From an uncultured Veillonella sp. (lineage in GTDB: Bacteria; Bacillota; Negativicutes; Veillonellales; Veillonellaceae), in assembly GCA_900538355.1 (NCBI GenBank), contig UPXS01000012.1, positions 4,867 through 68,866 of the forward strand: a stretch of DNA of 64,000 nucleotides. The letters are read 5' to 3'. This document shows positions 32,996 to 40,737 of this stretch, in pieces; positions within the stretch are counted from its first letter, which is position 1; every line of letters starts with the position of its first letter. A program made the translations under genes and the position numbers. Under the pieces are notes generated by a model. The model was not told the DNA's origin, searched no databases, and saw only the letters and a program-made list of their open reading frames with translations.

Positions 32996-33895
32996 ATGAA
33001 AGAGTTACCTACAATGCAAGAGCTACAAAGTTTTATTACCTATAATAAAACAGGAAGCTTTACATTAGCTGCACAATCTATGAACATTACACAATCAGCT
33101 TTCAGCGCTCAAATGAAAAAATTAGAGCGTCTAGTTGGTGTGAAATTAATATCCCGCTCTACAAGAGGTAGCCGTTTGACGCCTGAAGGTGAATTATTCC
33201 TACCAGAAGCAGAGCAAGTTCTTGATACATTAGAACGTGCTATTCAATCGATCCGTTTAGCCAGCAAGGTAGAACGTCCAATCTTAAATATTGGTGTATT
33301 GCGTAGTTTAGGGGACATTCGCCTTAACGGATATGTATCCCACTTCTTCCAAAACCACCCTGAGTTCTCTGTCAGCATTTATGACATGGAAGAAGAAGAG
33401 TTGATGCTTGACTTACGCGAAAATCGTATTGACATTGCCCTCCTCTACTTACCAAATAACAAGGATATGTCAGCATATGAATCTACGGCCCTTCGGGAGG
33501 ACGAATTCGTATACTATGCACCAAATATCATCGATAATATGGAAGTTGCTAGCTTGAAAGCAATTCAACAACAACCATTACTTATGTATCCACCTAAGTA
33601 CTTTATGTATCGCACATTGAAAAATTATGTTGGTAACGGTCAACAAAATCTACACATTAGAGGTAGCCGCTTATCTAACCCATATACAATGATCGATTAC
33701 TGTCAAAAAAATAAATCAGGCTGCATCGTAGCACGCCAAATTCTAAATTCTTTAAATATCAATGATGGCTACATACCTTTAGAAAAACCATTTAAACTAC
33801 AAGTGTGCTTCGCATTCAAGAAAAATAACTCTAAATCGGAAACAATGCATACCTTCATGGATTATGTACACAGCGAATCACCAGCTCGTCTATAA
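32996..33895 (+). CDS. LysR-family transcriptional regulator
   Basis: A 299-residue regulator. The winged helix-turn-helix is at about residues 4-63 (MQELQSFITYNKTGSFTLAAQSMNITQSAFSAQMKKLE), followed by the linker helix and a periplasmic-binding-type effector domain from about 90. The ATG has GGGGG upstream. LysR proteins often act on a divergent neighbour, but the divergent gene is rpsD, which makes a local target unlikely. The effector is unknown. It has its own promoter and terminator. Confidence 0.9.
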   Translation: MKELPTMQELQSFITYNKTGSFTLAAQSMNITQSAFSAQMKKLERLVGVKLISRSTRGSRLTPEGELFLPEAEQVLDTLERAIQSIRLASKVERPILNIGVLRSLGDIRLNGYVSHFFQNHPEFSVSIYDMEEEELMLDLRENRIDIALLYLPNNKDMSAYESTALREDEFVYYAPNIIDNMEVASLKAIQQQPLLMYPPKYFMYRTLKNYVGNGQQNLHIRGSRLSNPYTMIDYCQKNKSGCIVARQILNSLNINDGYIPLEKPFKLQVCFAFKKNNSKSETMHTFMDYVHSESPARL

Positions 33896-33904
33896 GAACG
33901 AAAT

Positions 33905-33938
33905 AAACCCCGTACACATATAAGTGTACGGGGTTTTA
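33905..33938 (+). terminator. Intrinsic terminator of the lysR-type gene
   Basis: A 13-bp perfect stem AAACCCCGTACAC/GTGTACGGGGTTT with a six-base loop is followed by TTAATTTTAT. Confidence 0.85.
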
Positions 33939-34053
33939 ATTTTATTATATCCTCTATTAATATCTATATTTAACATTTTTATCTTTTAATATCTTTGTCT
34001 TTTAACATTCTTTTCTTTACCACTAGTAACGCTCCACCTTGGTCATTAAATAA

Positions 34054-34082
34054 TTGCTCTCTACCGTAACAAGTTGTACAAT
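34054..34082 (+). promoter_or_regulatory. Candidate promoter of the ynfA-family gene
   Basis: TTGCTC (34054-34059) and TACAAT (34077-34082) are separated by 17 bp, about 36 bases before the ATG. Confidence 0.55.
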
Positions 34083-34117
34083 AGAGAATAGATTTCAATT
34101 AATACTGTGAGGTTTCT

Positions 34118-34441
34118 ATGCTCTTATCTATTTTCTTCTTTATATTAGCCGGTTTAGCCGAAATTGGCGGTGGCTATTTAGTATGGCTTTATATGCGCGA
34201 CGATAAAAGTCCTGTATATTTACTGGCTGGTGCCATCATCTTATTTTTATATGGCCTTATCCCTACCTTCCAGCCAGAAGCAAGCTTCGGTAAGGTTTAT
34301 GCAGCCTACGGCGGCGTATTTATTGCCCTTTCTATCCTATGGGGCTGGCTCATCGATGGTTTACGACCAGATACATATGATATCATCGGCGGTCTCGTCT
34401 GCCTTGTAGGCGTTTATATCATCATGTACGCGCCGCGTTAA
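34118..34441 (+). CDS. ynfA: YnfA-family small membrane protein (UPF0060)
   Basis: A 107-residue protein with four membrane spans, the usual length for the family. The N-terminal segment LAGLAEIGGGYLVWLYMRD and FGKVYAAYGGVFIALSILWGWLIDG (about 58-82) are family hallmarks. YnfA proteins resemble small multidrug resistance (SMR) exporters. The ATG has GAGG upstream. It is transcribed toward the tRNA cluster, whose terminator lies just behind it. Confidence 0.92.
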   Translation: MLLSIFFFILAGLAEIGGGYLVWLYMRDDKSPVYLLAGAIILFLYGLIPTFQPEASFGKVYAAYGGVFIALSILWGWLIDGLRPDTYDIIGGLVCLVGVYIIMYAPR

Positions 34442-34461
34442 TAGCTATTGTGTTATATAAC

Positions 34462-34490
34462 AAAAAGCGGTTATCCAAAGATAACCGCTT
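34462..34490 (-). terminator. Intrinsic terminator of the tRNA cluster
   Basis: An 11-bp perfect stem AAGCGGTTATC/GATAACCGCTT with a four-base loop is followed by TTTTTG on the minus strand, four bases after the last tRNA. Confidence 0.85.
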
Positions 34491-34494
34491 GCGT

Positions 34495-34570
<76 letters not shown>

Positions 34571-34573
34571 ATG

Positions 34574-34648
34574 TGGTGACCCGTCCGGGAATCGAACCCG
34601 GGATACCGCCGTGAAAGGGCGGTGTCTTAACCGCTTGACCAACGGGCC
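34574..34648 (-). tRNA. tRNA-Glu(UUC), second copy
   Basis: 75 nt including encoded CCA. The anticodon loop reads CTTTCAC, so the anticodon is UUC (glutamate). The acceptor pairs GGCCCGT with ACGGGTC, with one G-U. It appears identical to the gene at 34891-34965. Confidence 0.95.
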
Positions 34649-34652
34649 AGAA

Positions 34653-34728
34653 TGGCTCCTCGAGTAGGACTCGAACCTACGACCGATCGGTTAACAGCCG
34701 ATTGCTCTACCAACTGAGCTATCGAGGA
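34653..34728 (-). tRNA. tRNA-Asn(GUU), second copy
   Basis: 76 nt including encoded CCA. The anticodon loop reads CTGTTAA, so the anticodon is GUU (asparagine). Acceptor TCCTCGA/TCGAGGA with discriminator G. It appears identical to the gene at 35051-35126. Confidence 0.95.
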
Positions 34729-34733
34729 ATGTA

Positions 34734-34808
34734 TGGAGCGGGAAACGAGATTCGAACTCGCGACCCCCGCCTTGGCAAGGCGGTGCTCTACCGCTGAGCT
34801 ATTCCCGC
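34734..34808 (-). tRNA. tRNA-Gly(GCC), second copy
   Basis: 75 nt including encoded CCA. The anticodon loop reads TTGCCAA, so the anticodon is GCC (glycine). Acceptor GCGGGAA/TTCCCGC with discriminator T. It appears identical to the gene at 35132-35206 and starts the second block. Confidence 0.95.
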
Positions 34809-34811
34809 ATG

Positions 34812-34887
<76 letters not shown>

Positions 34888-34890
34888 ATG

Positions 34891-34965
34891 TGGTGACCCG
34901 TCCGGGAATCGAACCCGGGATACCGCCGTGAAAGGGCGGTGTCTTAACCGCTTGACCAACGGGCC
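34891..34965 (-). tRNA. tRNA-Glu(UUC), first copy
   Basis: 75 nt, including encoded CCA, with anticodon UUC. It lies between tRNA-Lys and tRNA-Val in the first block. Charged tRNA-Glu is also the substrate of HemA. Confidence 0.95.
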
Positions 34966-34969
34966 AAAA

Positions 34970-35045
34970 TGGTGACTCACCCGCGACTCGAACGCGGGAC
35001 ACCCTGATTAAAAGTCAGGTGCTCTGCCAACTGAGCTAGTGAGTC
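34970..35045 (-). tRNA. tRNA-Lys(UUU)
   Basis: 76 nt including encoded CCA. The anticodon loop reads CTTTTAA, so the anticodon is UUU (lysine). Acceptor GACTCAC/GTGAGTC. This is the only member of the first block with no copy in the second. Confidence 0.95.
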
Positions 35046-35050
35046 ATAAA

Positions 35051-35126
35051 TGGCTCCTCGAGTAGGACTCGAACCTACGACCGATCGGTTAACAGCCGAT
35101 TGCTCTACCAACTGAGCTATCGAGGA
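35051..35126 (-). tRNA. tRNA-Asn(GUU), first copy
   Basis: 76 nt, including encoded CCA, with anticodon GUU. It follows tRNA-Gly after five bases. Confidence 0.95.
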
Positions 35127-35131
35127 ATGTA

Positions 35132-35206
35132 TGGAGCGGGAAACGAGATTCGAACTCGCGACCCCCGCCTTGGCAAGGCGGTGCTCTACCGCTGAGCTAT
35201 TCCCGC
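35132..35206 (-). tRNA. tRNA-Gly(GCC), first copy
   Basis: 75 nt, including encoded CCA, with anticodon GCC. It is the first gene of the nine-tRNA transcript, about 75 bases behind the promoter. Confidence 0.95.
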
Positions 35207-35285
35207 ATACAGAACCGATAATTAATATAACATAATCATCAATCTGTCGTCAAGAAGAATTTAAGTCTGTCCTGACTGCCCTATA

Positions 35286-35314
35286 ATAATATCAATTTAC
35301 ACATATAGTGTCAA
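35286..35314 (-). promoter_or_regulatory. Strong promoter of the tRNA cluster
   Basis: On the minus strand, consensus TTGACA (35309-35314) and TATTAT (35286-35291) with 17-bp spacing. The start would lie at a GC-rich AGGGCAG, a discriminator type often under stringent control. Confidence 0.85.
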
Positions 35315-35366
35315 TGGTTTTTCCATGAAATTCTCAGTTAATTTTGCATAATTGAGCATAAAACAT

Positions 35367-35397
35367 ATAAAAAGAGGGATTTAATATTCCCTCTTTT
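35367..35397 (-). terminator. Intrinsic terminator of the CobT-like pair
   Basis: A 10-bp perfect stem AAAAGAGGGA/TCCCTCTTTT with an eight-base loop and a T-rich tail on the minus strand, just after the second CobT-like gene. Confidence 0.8.
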
Positions 35398-35404
35398 ATA
35401 TAGA

Positions 35405-36508
35405 TTACTCTTTATTCTTTTGTCTACCTTTACCGGCACCATCTTCAGCTGCTTTTACTTCAGCTTCAACGAAGGTTTTCATATCATTTAACATATGCAT
35501 GGATGCATTGATAATAGATAGACCCATGGTCGAACCCAATGCTTCATCAATTTGTAAATTGTAGTGTAAGCATGGTTTTATTCCAAGGAATCGGCATTGT
35601 TCCTTATGAATTGGTTCCTCATAGGCAGCCGATGGGAATACATAGTCTTTTACCAATGGTTCAATGGTAACAGCAGCCAATACAGCAGCACCTGTTATAG
35701 CATTATCAAAAACGATAGCCATACGATGACTGGCAGCACCTAAAATAAAGCCTGTTAAAAATGCAATATCTAATCCGCCTGCAATATGAAGCAAATGCAA
35801 TACCGCATCACGGCGCTCGCTTTCACTCAAAGCAGACCAATCATCAACAGCAATGTTAAAACGATCTACAAAGGAATGGATATGTGCAGCCCGTTGCTCT
35901 ATGGTAGGACCACATTCGGTATGAACGAGAATGTCATCATAAGCGCAACCTGTAATAGTTGCTGTCGTTACAAGAGTGTCCAAGAAAGCTCGTTCACCCA
36001 CATTACCAATAGCAACTACTTGCAATTCATCCTGATGTAATTTGTCAGCATAGGTAAAGCCTAGTTCAAGGGATTCTTCTAATTCATCACGAGAAATAAC
36101 AGGTTCTACACCAAAGAAGTGGGACCCCTTACGGATAACCTTTTCGTCAATATTCGTCAAATCTGTTGTATCTTGCTCAAGACCTACATTTACAACATGT
36201 ACATCTGCATTTAATTTAAATGCCGCTCCTTGTGTAGCCGTTCTACCTTCATTGAAACGTTTGATAGCAGCGTAGCTTTCACTACCATGCTGACTATTTT
36301 GAGGACCATCTACCAAGTGATCCGCCGCCACAATGAGCACACCATGACGCAAGTGATTAGGTTTAGGATCTGCCAGAATACCGGCAAAACGTTCTGCTAT
36401 TAACTCTAACGTAGCAAGACTATAAATAGGTTTTGTTAAATTATCAATACGTAATCGGCATGCTTCCATGGATGGTGCATGTAATGGTTCTATTGTGAAA
36501 GTTCTCAT
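35405..36508 (-). CDS. CobT-family phosphoribosyltransferase, second paralogue
   Basis: A 367-residue homologue of nicotinate-nucleotide:dimethylbenzimidazole phosphoribosyltransferase (CobT), which activates the lower ligand of cobamides as its riboside phosphate. It is more divergent than its neighbour, but keeps VLIVAADHLVDGPQNS near residue 58, the glycine/alanine-rich HIAGGLDIAFLTGFILGAA core and a glutamate in the C-terminal DEALGSTMGLSIINASMHML segment that corresponds to the catalytic site. Residues 350-367 are basic. It overlaps the first gene by 4 bp (ATGA). Paired CobT homologues (ArsA and ArsB) activate phenolic lower ligands in Sporomusa; the same role here is inferred. Confidence 0.8.
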   Translation of the reverse strand: MRTFTIEPLHAPSMEACRLRIDNLTKPIYSLATLELIAERFAGILADPKPNHLRHGVLIVAADHLVDGPQNSQHGSESYAAIKRFNEGRTATQGAAFKLNADVHVVNVGLEQDTTDLTNIDEKVIRKGSHFFGVEPVISRDELEESLELGFTYADKLHQDELQVVAIGNVGERAFLDTLVTTATITGCAYDDILVHTECGPTIEQRAAHIHSFVDRFNIAVDDWSALSESERRDAVLHLLHIAGGLDIAFLTGFILGAASHRMAIVFDNAITGAAVLAAVTIEPLVKDYVFPSAAYEEPIHKEQCRFLGIKPCLHYNLQIDEALGSTMGLSIINASMHMLNDMKTFVEAEVKAAEDGAGKGRQKNKE

Positions 36509-37542
36509 GCTTTACCTCCTATAACAGCCAAATACATATGAACAGCAAGATCAAGCATCCCCATTTGAATGGAGCCCCCAGAGGCCTCACCGAGACATAG
36601 ACCTAAATCAACATAGGCTTCAAGACCTAAATTTTCTAAGGAAGATTTAGCCGCTTTTTCAGCAGATAAATGAGATGCCATCACATAATCCATCGCCTGT
36701 GGTACCAATGTTTTAGCCACCAATGCACAAGCAGATGTATTAAAACCATCAATAATAACTAACGCATGATTAGCTGCAGCACCTAGAATAACTCCTACGA
36801 TACAGGAAAATTCAAAGCCTCCCACGGAGGATAAAATTCCGATGGCATCGTCTTTTGGAATATCTTTATACTTTTCTAATACATCATGCACAATACGTTG
36901 CTTTAATTTCAAACGTTCATCAGAGATATTAGTGCCTCGACCTGTAGCCTCCTCTGCAGTGAGTCCTGCAAATTTAGCCGTCATAAGAGCACTAGCTGTA
37001 GTATTGGAAATGCCCATTTCCCCTACTAAGAAGACATTAAAGCCTTCGTCAATTTTCTCCTTTACAAGACGGATACCTGTTTCGATACCTTCTATAGCTT
37101 GCTCACGTGTCATAGCCGGTTCTTCCACAAAGTTTTTCGTGCCCATACCGAGTTTATGACTACGAAGTCCAGGTACCCAGCTCATATCCGCATCAACGCC
37201 CATGTCGATAACTTCCATTTGAGCACCACAGTAATTAGCTAAGGAGTTAGCACCAGCCCCTTTAGGAATGAGATAGTTTTGCGTCATTCCAATAGTTGTT
37301 TCCTTTGGATACGCACTGACACCCATATCGGCAACACCATGATCTGCAGAGGCAATAATCATGCATGGCTTAGGAATTGTAACAGGATCTTGATTGGTAG
37401 CTGCCCCATATTGAGCTACCACATTTACAAGTCGACCATATTGCTCTACAGGTGATGCTGTATTCCAACTATCAATTATATGTTGTTCAATCTCATGACT
37501 GCGACCTCTAATAGCGTCACAAGTTTCTTGTAACAAACTCAT
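36505..37542 (-). CDS. cobT: CobT-family phosphoribosyltransferase, first paralogue
   Basis: A 345-residue enzyme of the CobT family. Typical features are PCMIIASADHGVADMGVSAYP (about 59-79), GEMGISNTTASALMTA (about 173-188) and the catalytic glutamate in CLGEASGGSIQMGMLDLAVHMY near residue 318. The substrate would be nicotinate mononucleotide and a lower-ligand base. It is translationally coupled to a second, divergent CobT homologue, so the pair may function as a heterodimer like ArsAB. A cobamide link fits the precorrin-2 genes at the start of the window. Confidence 0.88.
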   Translation of the reverse strand: MSLLQETCDAIRGRSHEIEQHIIDSWNTASPVEQYGRLVNVVAQYGAATNQDPVTIPKPCMIIASADHGVADMGVSAYPKETTIGMTQNYLIPKGAGANSLANYCGAQMEVIDMGVDADMSWVPGLRSHKLGMGTKNFVEEPAMTREQAIEGIETGIRLVKEKIDEGFNVFLVGEMGISNTTASALMTAKFAGLTAEEATGRGTNISDERLKLKQRIVHDVLEKYKDIPKDDAIGILSSVGGFEFSCIVGVILGAAANHALVIIDGFNTSACALVAKTLVPQAMDYVMASHLSAEKAAKSSLENLGLEAYVDLGLCLGEASGGSIQMGMLDLAVHMYLAVIGGKA

Positions 37543-37641
37543 AGTATCTCCCTAACTAAATAATATATTAAATGTATATTCTTTCAGAACACTAGTATAC
37601 TCATTATACTGCACAATCTACGTTGCTTCAGCTACATGAAA

Positions 37642-38529
37642 TTAGTTATTCTTTATTTGTCCTGTTAAATATGGTAATTTACCACGGATTTCTCGACCTC
37701 GTTCAAGATAGGATTCTAAAGCTTGACCTTCGTCTTCTTGTAAAAGTATATCTTTTACTCGTTTAATTTCAGATTCAATCTGTGAAAGACCTTCAATCAC
37801 ATTGTGTCTATTACCATAAATGATTTCACGCCACATAGATGGCAAACCACCGGCAACACGTGTACAGTCTCTAAAGCCCCCTGCGGATAACTTCATTCGT
37901 AATTCGCCTAGTTCATCTCCACCAGAAACTTGGGTTAAAATAGATGCCAACAAATGTGGCATATGACTAACCATAGCTAAATATGCATCATGTGCATAGA
38001 TATCGACGAACTCAATACGTGATCCTACAGCGCGCCCCATTTCAGCTAGCTCTTGAGCTACTTCTTCACTATATACATCAGAGGCCTTATCCTCTAGTAC
38101 AATCCACCCCATACCTTTAAATAGGTTTTTATGAGATACTTCATAGCCACCCTTTTCAGAGCCAGCCATAGGATGGACAGACACAAAAATGGTTCCTTTC
38201 GGAATGGATCGGTATACAGCTCGTACAAAGTTTTCCTTTGCACTAGACACATCGGTCACCACTTGTCCTGGTCTAAAGAGATGTGCCGTTTCTGTAAATA
38301 ATCTTGCATTTGTATCTGGTGGCAAAGCAAATACGACAATATCAGAATTATCAATTAATGGTTCTACCTCAGTCCAGGCGGCTTTCACAACACCATCTTG
38401 AATAGCCGCATCACAAACCTCTTGACGACGTGCATAGCCCACTACCTCATAATCAGTATAAGCCTTTAAAGCCTTTGCCAACGAACCACCTAATAGACCT
38501 AAGCCAATAATACCTACTGTCTTACTCAT
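37642..38529 (-). CDS. tyrA: Prephenate dehydrogenase
   Basis: Oxidative decarboxylation of prephenate to 4-hydroxyphenylpyruvate in tyrosine synthesis. The 295-residue protein has the NAD-binding GIIGLGLLGGSLAKALK (about 5-21), the catalytic-histidine region VSVHPMAGSEKGGYE (about 115-129) and SHMPHLLASIL (about 188-198). No C-terminal ACT domain is present, so feedback control is not obvious. No other aromatic genes are adjacent. The ATG has AGGT close upstream. It follows the MATE terminator and may share a transcript with cobT only by read-through. Confidence 0.93.
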   Translation of the reverse strand: MSKTVGIIGLGLLGGSLAKALKAYTDYEVVGYARRQEVCDAAIQDGVVKAAWTEVEPLIDNSDIVVFALPPDTNARLFTETAHLFRPGQVVTDVSSAKENFVRAVYRSIPKGTIFVSVHPMAGSEKGGYEVSHKNLFKGMGWIVLEDKASDVYSEEVAQELAEMGRAVGSRIEFVDIYAHDAYLAMVSHMPHLLASILTQVSGGDELGELRMKLSAGGFRDCTRVAGGLPSMWREIIYGNRHNVIEGLSQIESEIKRVKDILLQEDEGQALESYLERGREIRGKLPYLTGQIKNN

Positions 38530-38549
38530 ATAAACCTGCTTTCACAAAT

Positions 38550-38582
38550 AATTAGCCTTACACTCTCTAATGTAAGGCTAAC
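38550..38582 (-). terminator. Hairpin after the MATE gene
   Basis: An 11-bp perfect stem TTAGCCTTACA/TGTAAGGCTAA with an eight-base loop; the tail (TTATTTG) is weak in T. Confidence 0.55.
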
Positions 38583-38630
38583 TATATCTACAAACTACTA
38601 AATATATATTGAAATCGTGTAAATATAAGA

Positions 38631-39977
38631 CTATGCCTCTATGAGACGTCTATTTTTCCACTTCCCACTATACCAGCGATATACAAATAATAAACCTCGT
38701 AAAATTTCATCTACCGCCATGGCAATCCAAATGCCTACGAGCCCCCATTCCCAGTAAATTCCAAATAGATAGGACAATGGTACAGCACATAACCACATAC
38801 CAAAAATGCCTACGAGCATCGGTGTTCTAATATCCCCTGCCGCTTGTAAGCAACCAACCATAACAATATTAACGGCACGACCTAACTCAAGGAAAATCTC
38901 AACCAATAATACATTATGTGCTAACGATAGGATTTCTGGATCCGTAGTAAATATGGATAGTACAATATCACTGGTACTATAAAAGAACGTAGCCAGTCCT
39001 ACACTAATGGCAATGGCTAACAACATAGAATGCCATACGCGATTTGTCACCTCAGCTTGTCGTTTAGCCCCCATCAGGTAACCCACAATAACTTGAGATG
39101 CATTTGATAACGCTATAGTATATACATAGCAAAGCATGGCAATAACCGATACATACACCTTTGTATTAATAACAGCTAACCCTAAGATATTAACCATTTT
39201 CATAATCGTTGTCTGAGATAACTGATAACTTAAGGTTTCACCACCAGAAGGAACACTAATATTAAGTAAAGACTTAACCGTATGCCACGGGAATGGTTTT
39301 AAAAATTTGAAGCTCACCTCTAAAGTAAGCAATCTCTTAAATGTATAGCCAATAATTACGAGTCCAACCACCTTAGATAACCATGTAGAAATTGATACCC
39401 CTAGTACACCAAGGCTTGGTATGGGACCATGACCAAATATTAATACATAGTTAGTTGTGATATGGATAACATTCATAACTAACGCGATATACATGGTAAC
39501 ACGCGTTAATGAATGGCCTCTAAATACGGCAACCAGCGCATAATACATAGCCTGAATTGGTAATCCTGCAGCCACAATGGTCGTATATATCGACGTATCA
39601 CTCATTGTTTCGGGAGGTACACCTAACCATGTAAAAATCCATTCATGACAGGTAATAAAGAATACGGCCGCAACAGATGAAAATAAGAAGTTTAACACCA
39701 AACTGACCGTACATACCTCAGATAGCTTAGACTGATTCTTAGCCCCTAAATATTGAGCTATCAAAATCGTCGTCGCTGTGCTCATAACAATAATGAGCAT
39801 AATAAAGATATTTAAAATTTGATTGGCATTAGCTACCGCTGCTACTGCTTGAGGAGAGTAATGGCTCATCATCACTTGGTCTATATTACCTACTAACAGC
39901 TGTAGGAACACTTCGATAAATATAGGCCAACTCAAAGTCCAGATAGATAAGCTAATCCCTTTTTCATAAGACTTCAT
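38631..39977 (-). CDS. MATE-family efflux transporter
   Basis: A 448-residue protein with about 12 spans in two repeats, typical of the multidrug and toxic compound extrusion family. It begins MKSYEKGISLSIWTLSWPIF and has the QLLVGNIDQVMMSHYSPQAVAAVANA segment (about 23-48). MATE pumps use Na+ or H+ gradients; the substrate is unknown. The ATG at 39977 has AAGGAGATTCT upstream; a frame starting nine codons earlier lacks this. It begins 40 bp after the LemA gene stop, so it may be cotranscribed with lemA and the large membrane protein. Confidence 0.9.
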   Translation of the reverse strand: MKSYEKGISLSIWTLSWPIFIEVFLQLLVGNIDQVMMSHYSPQAVAAVANANQILNIFIMLIIVMSTATTILIAQYLGAKNQSKLSEVCTVSLVLNFLFSSVAAVFFITCHEWIFTWLGVPPETMSDTSIYTTIVAAGLPIQAMYYALVAVFRGHSLTRVTMYIALVMNVIHITTNYVLIFGHGPIPSLGVLGVSISTWLSKVVGLVIIGYTFKRLLTLEVSFKFLKPFPWHTVKSLLNISVPSGGETLSYQLSQTTIMKMVNILGLAVINTKVYVSVIAMLCYVYTIALSNASQVIVGYLMGAKRQAEVTNRVWHSMLLAIAISVGLATFFYSTSDIVLSIFTTDPEILSLAHNVLLVEIFLELGRAVNIVMVGCLQAAGDIRTPMLVGIFGMWLCAVPLSYLFGIYWEWGLVGIWIAMAVDEILRGLLFVYRWYSGKWKNRRLIEA

Positions 39978-40017
39978 AGAATCTCCTTCATATTCTAATG
40001 CCAAACTTTTTTACACA

Positions 40018-40737
40018 CTAGAAGAAAACGCCCTTAGATTTTTCTTTAGTTTCTTGATCTGCAATAAATGGAATTCTTGTAGTTCTACCTTCTTTTGCAG
40101 CTACAATCTTTTTAAATGGGAATTCAAAGATTTCTCTATTCCAAGTATTTACAGCATCATTATACAACGTTCTAGCTGCCGTAATTTCTTTTTGTAAGTA
40201 AGAATTTTGTTGCATTGCATCACGAATTGTATCTTGACTTTGTAATTCAGGATAATTTTCTATAGCTACGTTAAGGGCTCTTGTAGCCTTGTTAAGTTGT
40301 GCATTCACATCACTTCTAGATTCTTCAGAAAAATTACCACTTCTATACTTAGCAATGTCTACAAGGATATCCTTATCAACTTCAATAGATTTTTCCACAA
40401 GTTTAGCCGCATTAGAAAGAATCACAACACGTTGCTCCATATAGTTATCAATTTCGGATGCAGCATTTTGAATTCTTTGTTCCATCATATTAAACTCTGA
40501 ACTAATTTGTTTTAATCGCCACCATGGATAAATCAATACAATGGCGCCAATAATAGATATTAGATACTTGTCTATAACTATGCCTAAAACGATACCGATA
40601 ACACCAACTGCCATGAGGATCGTTGGAAGAAGTTTTTCAAAGCCACTAGTTTCAACAGGGATTACCTTAGCGATAACATGCACATCTCTGCCTTCAGACA
40701 TAATTTCCGGATTCATTTCGTCGAGTTGGTTAGCCAT
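40018..40737 (-). CDS. lemA: LemA-family membrane protein
   Basis: A 239-residue protein. Two hydrophobic stretches at about 28-68 anchor it, followed by a long helical LemA core (about 75-190) with EQRIQNAASEIDNYMEQRVVILSNAAKLVEKS. LemA proteins have unclear function; they occur with membrane stress or peptidase genes. The ATG at 40737 has GGAGG eight bases upstream; an ATG at 40758 lies inside the preceding gene. It overlaps that gene by 8 bp, so the two are probably made together. Confidence 0.85.
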   Translation of the reverse strand: MANQLDEMNPEIMSEGRDVHVIAKVIPVETSGFEKLLPTILMAVGVIGIVLGIVIDKYLISIIGAIVLIYPWWRLKQISSEFNMMEQRIQNAASEIDNYMEQRVVILSNAAKLVEKSIEVDKDILVDIAKYRSGNFSEESRSDVNAQLNKATRALNVAIENYPELQSQDTIRDAMQQNSYLQKEITAARTLYNDAVNTWNREIFEFPFKKIVAAKEGRTTRIPFIADQETKEKSKGVFF

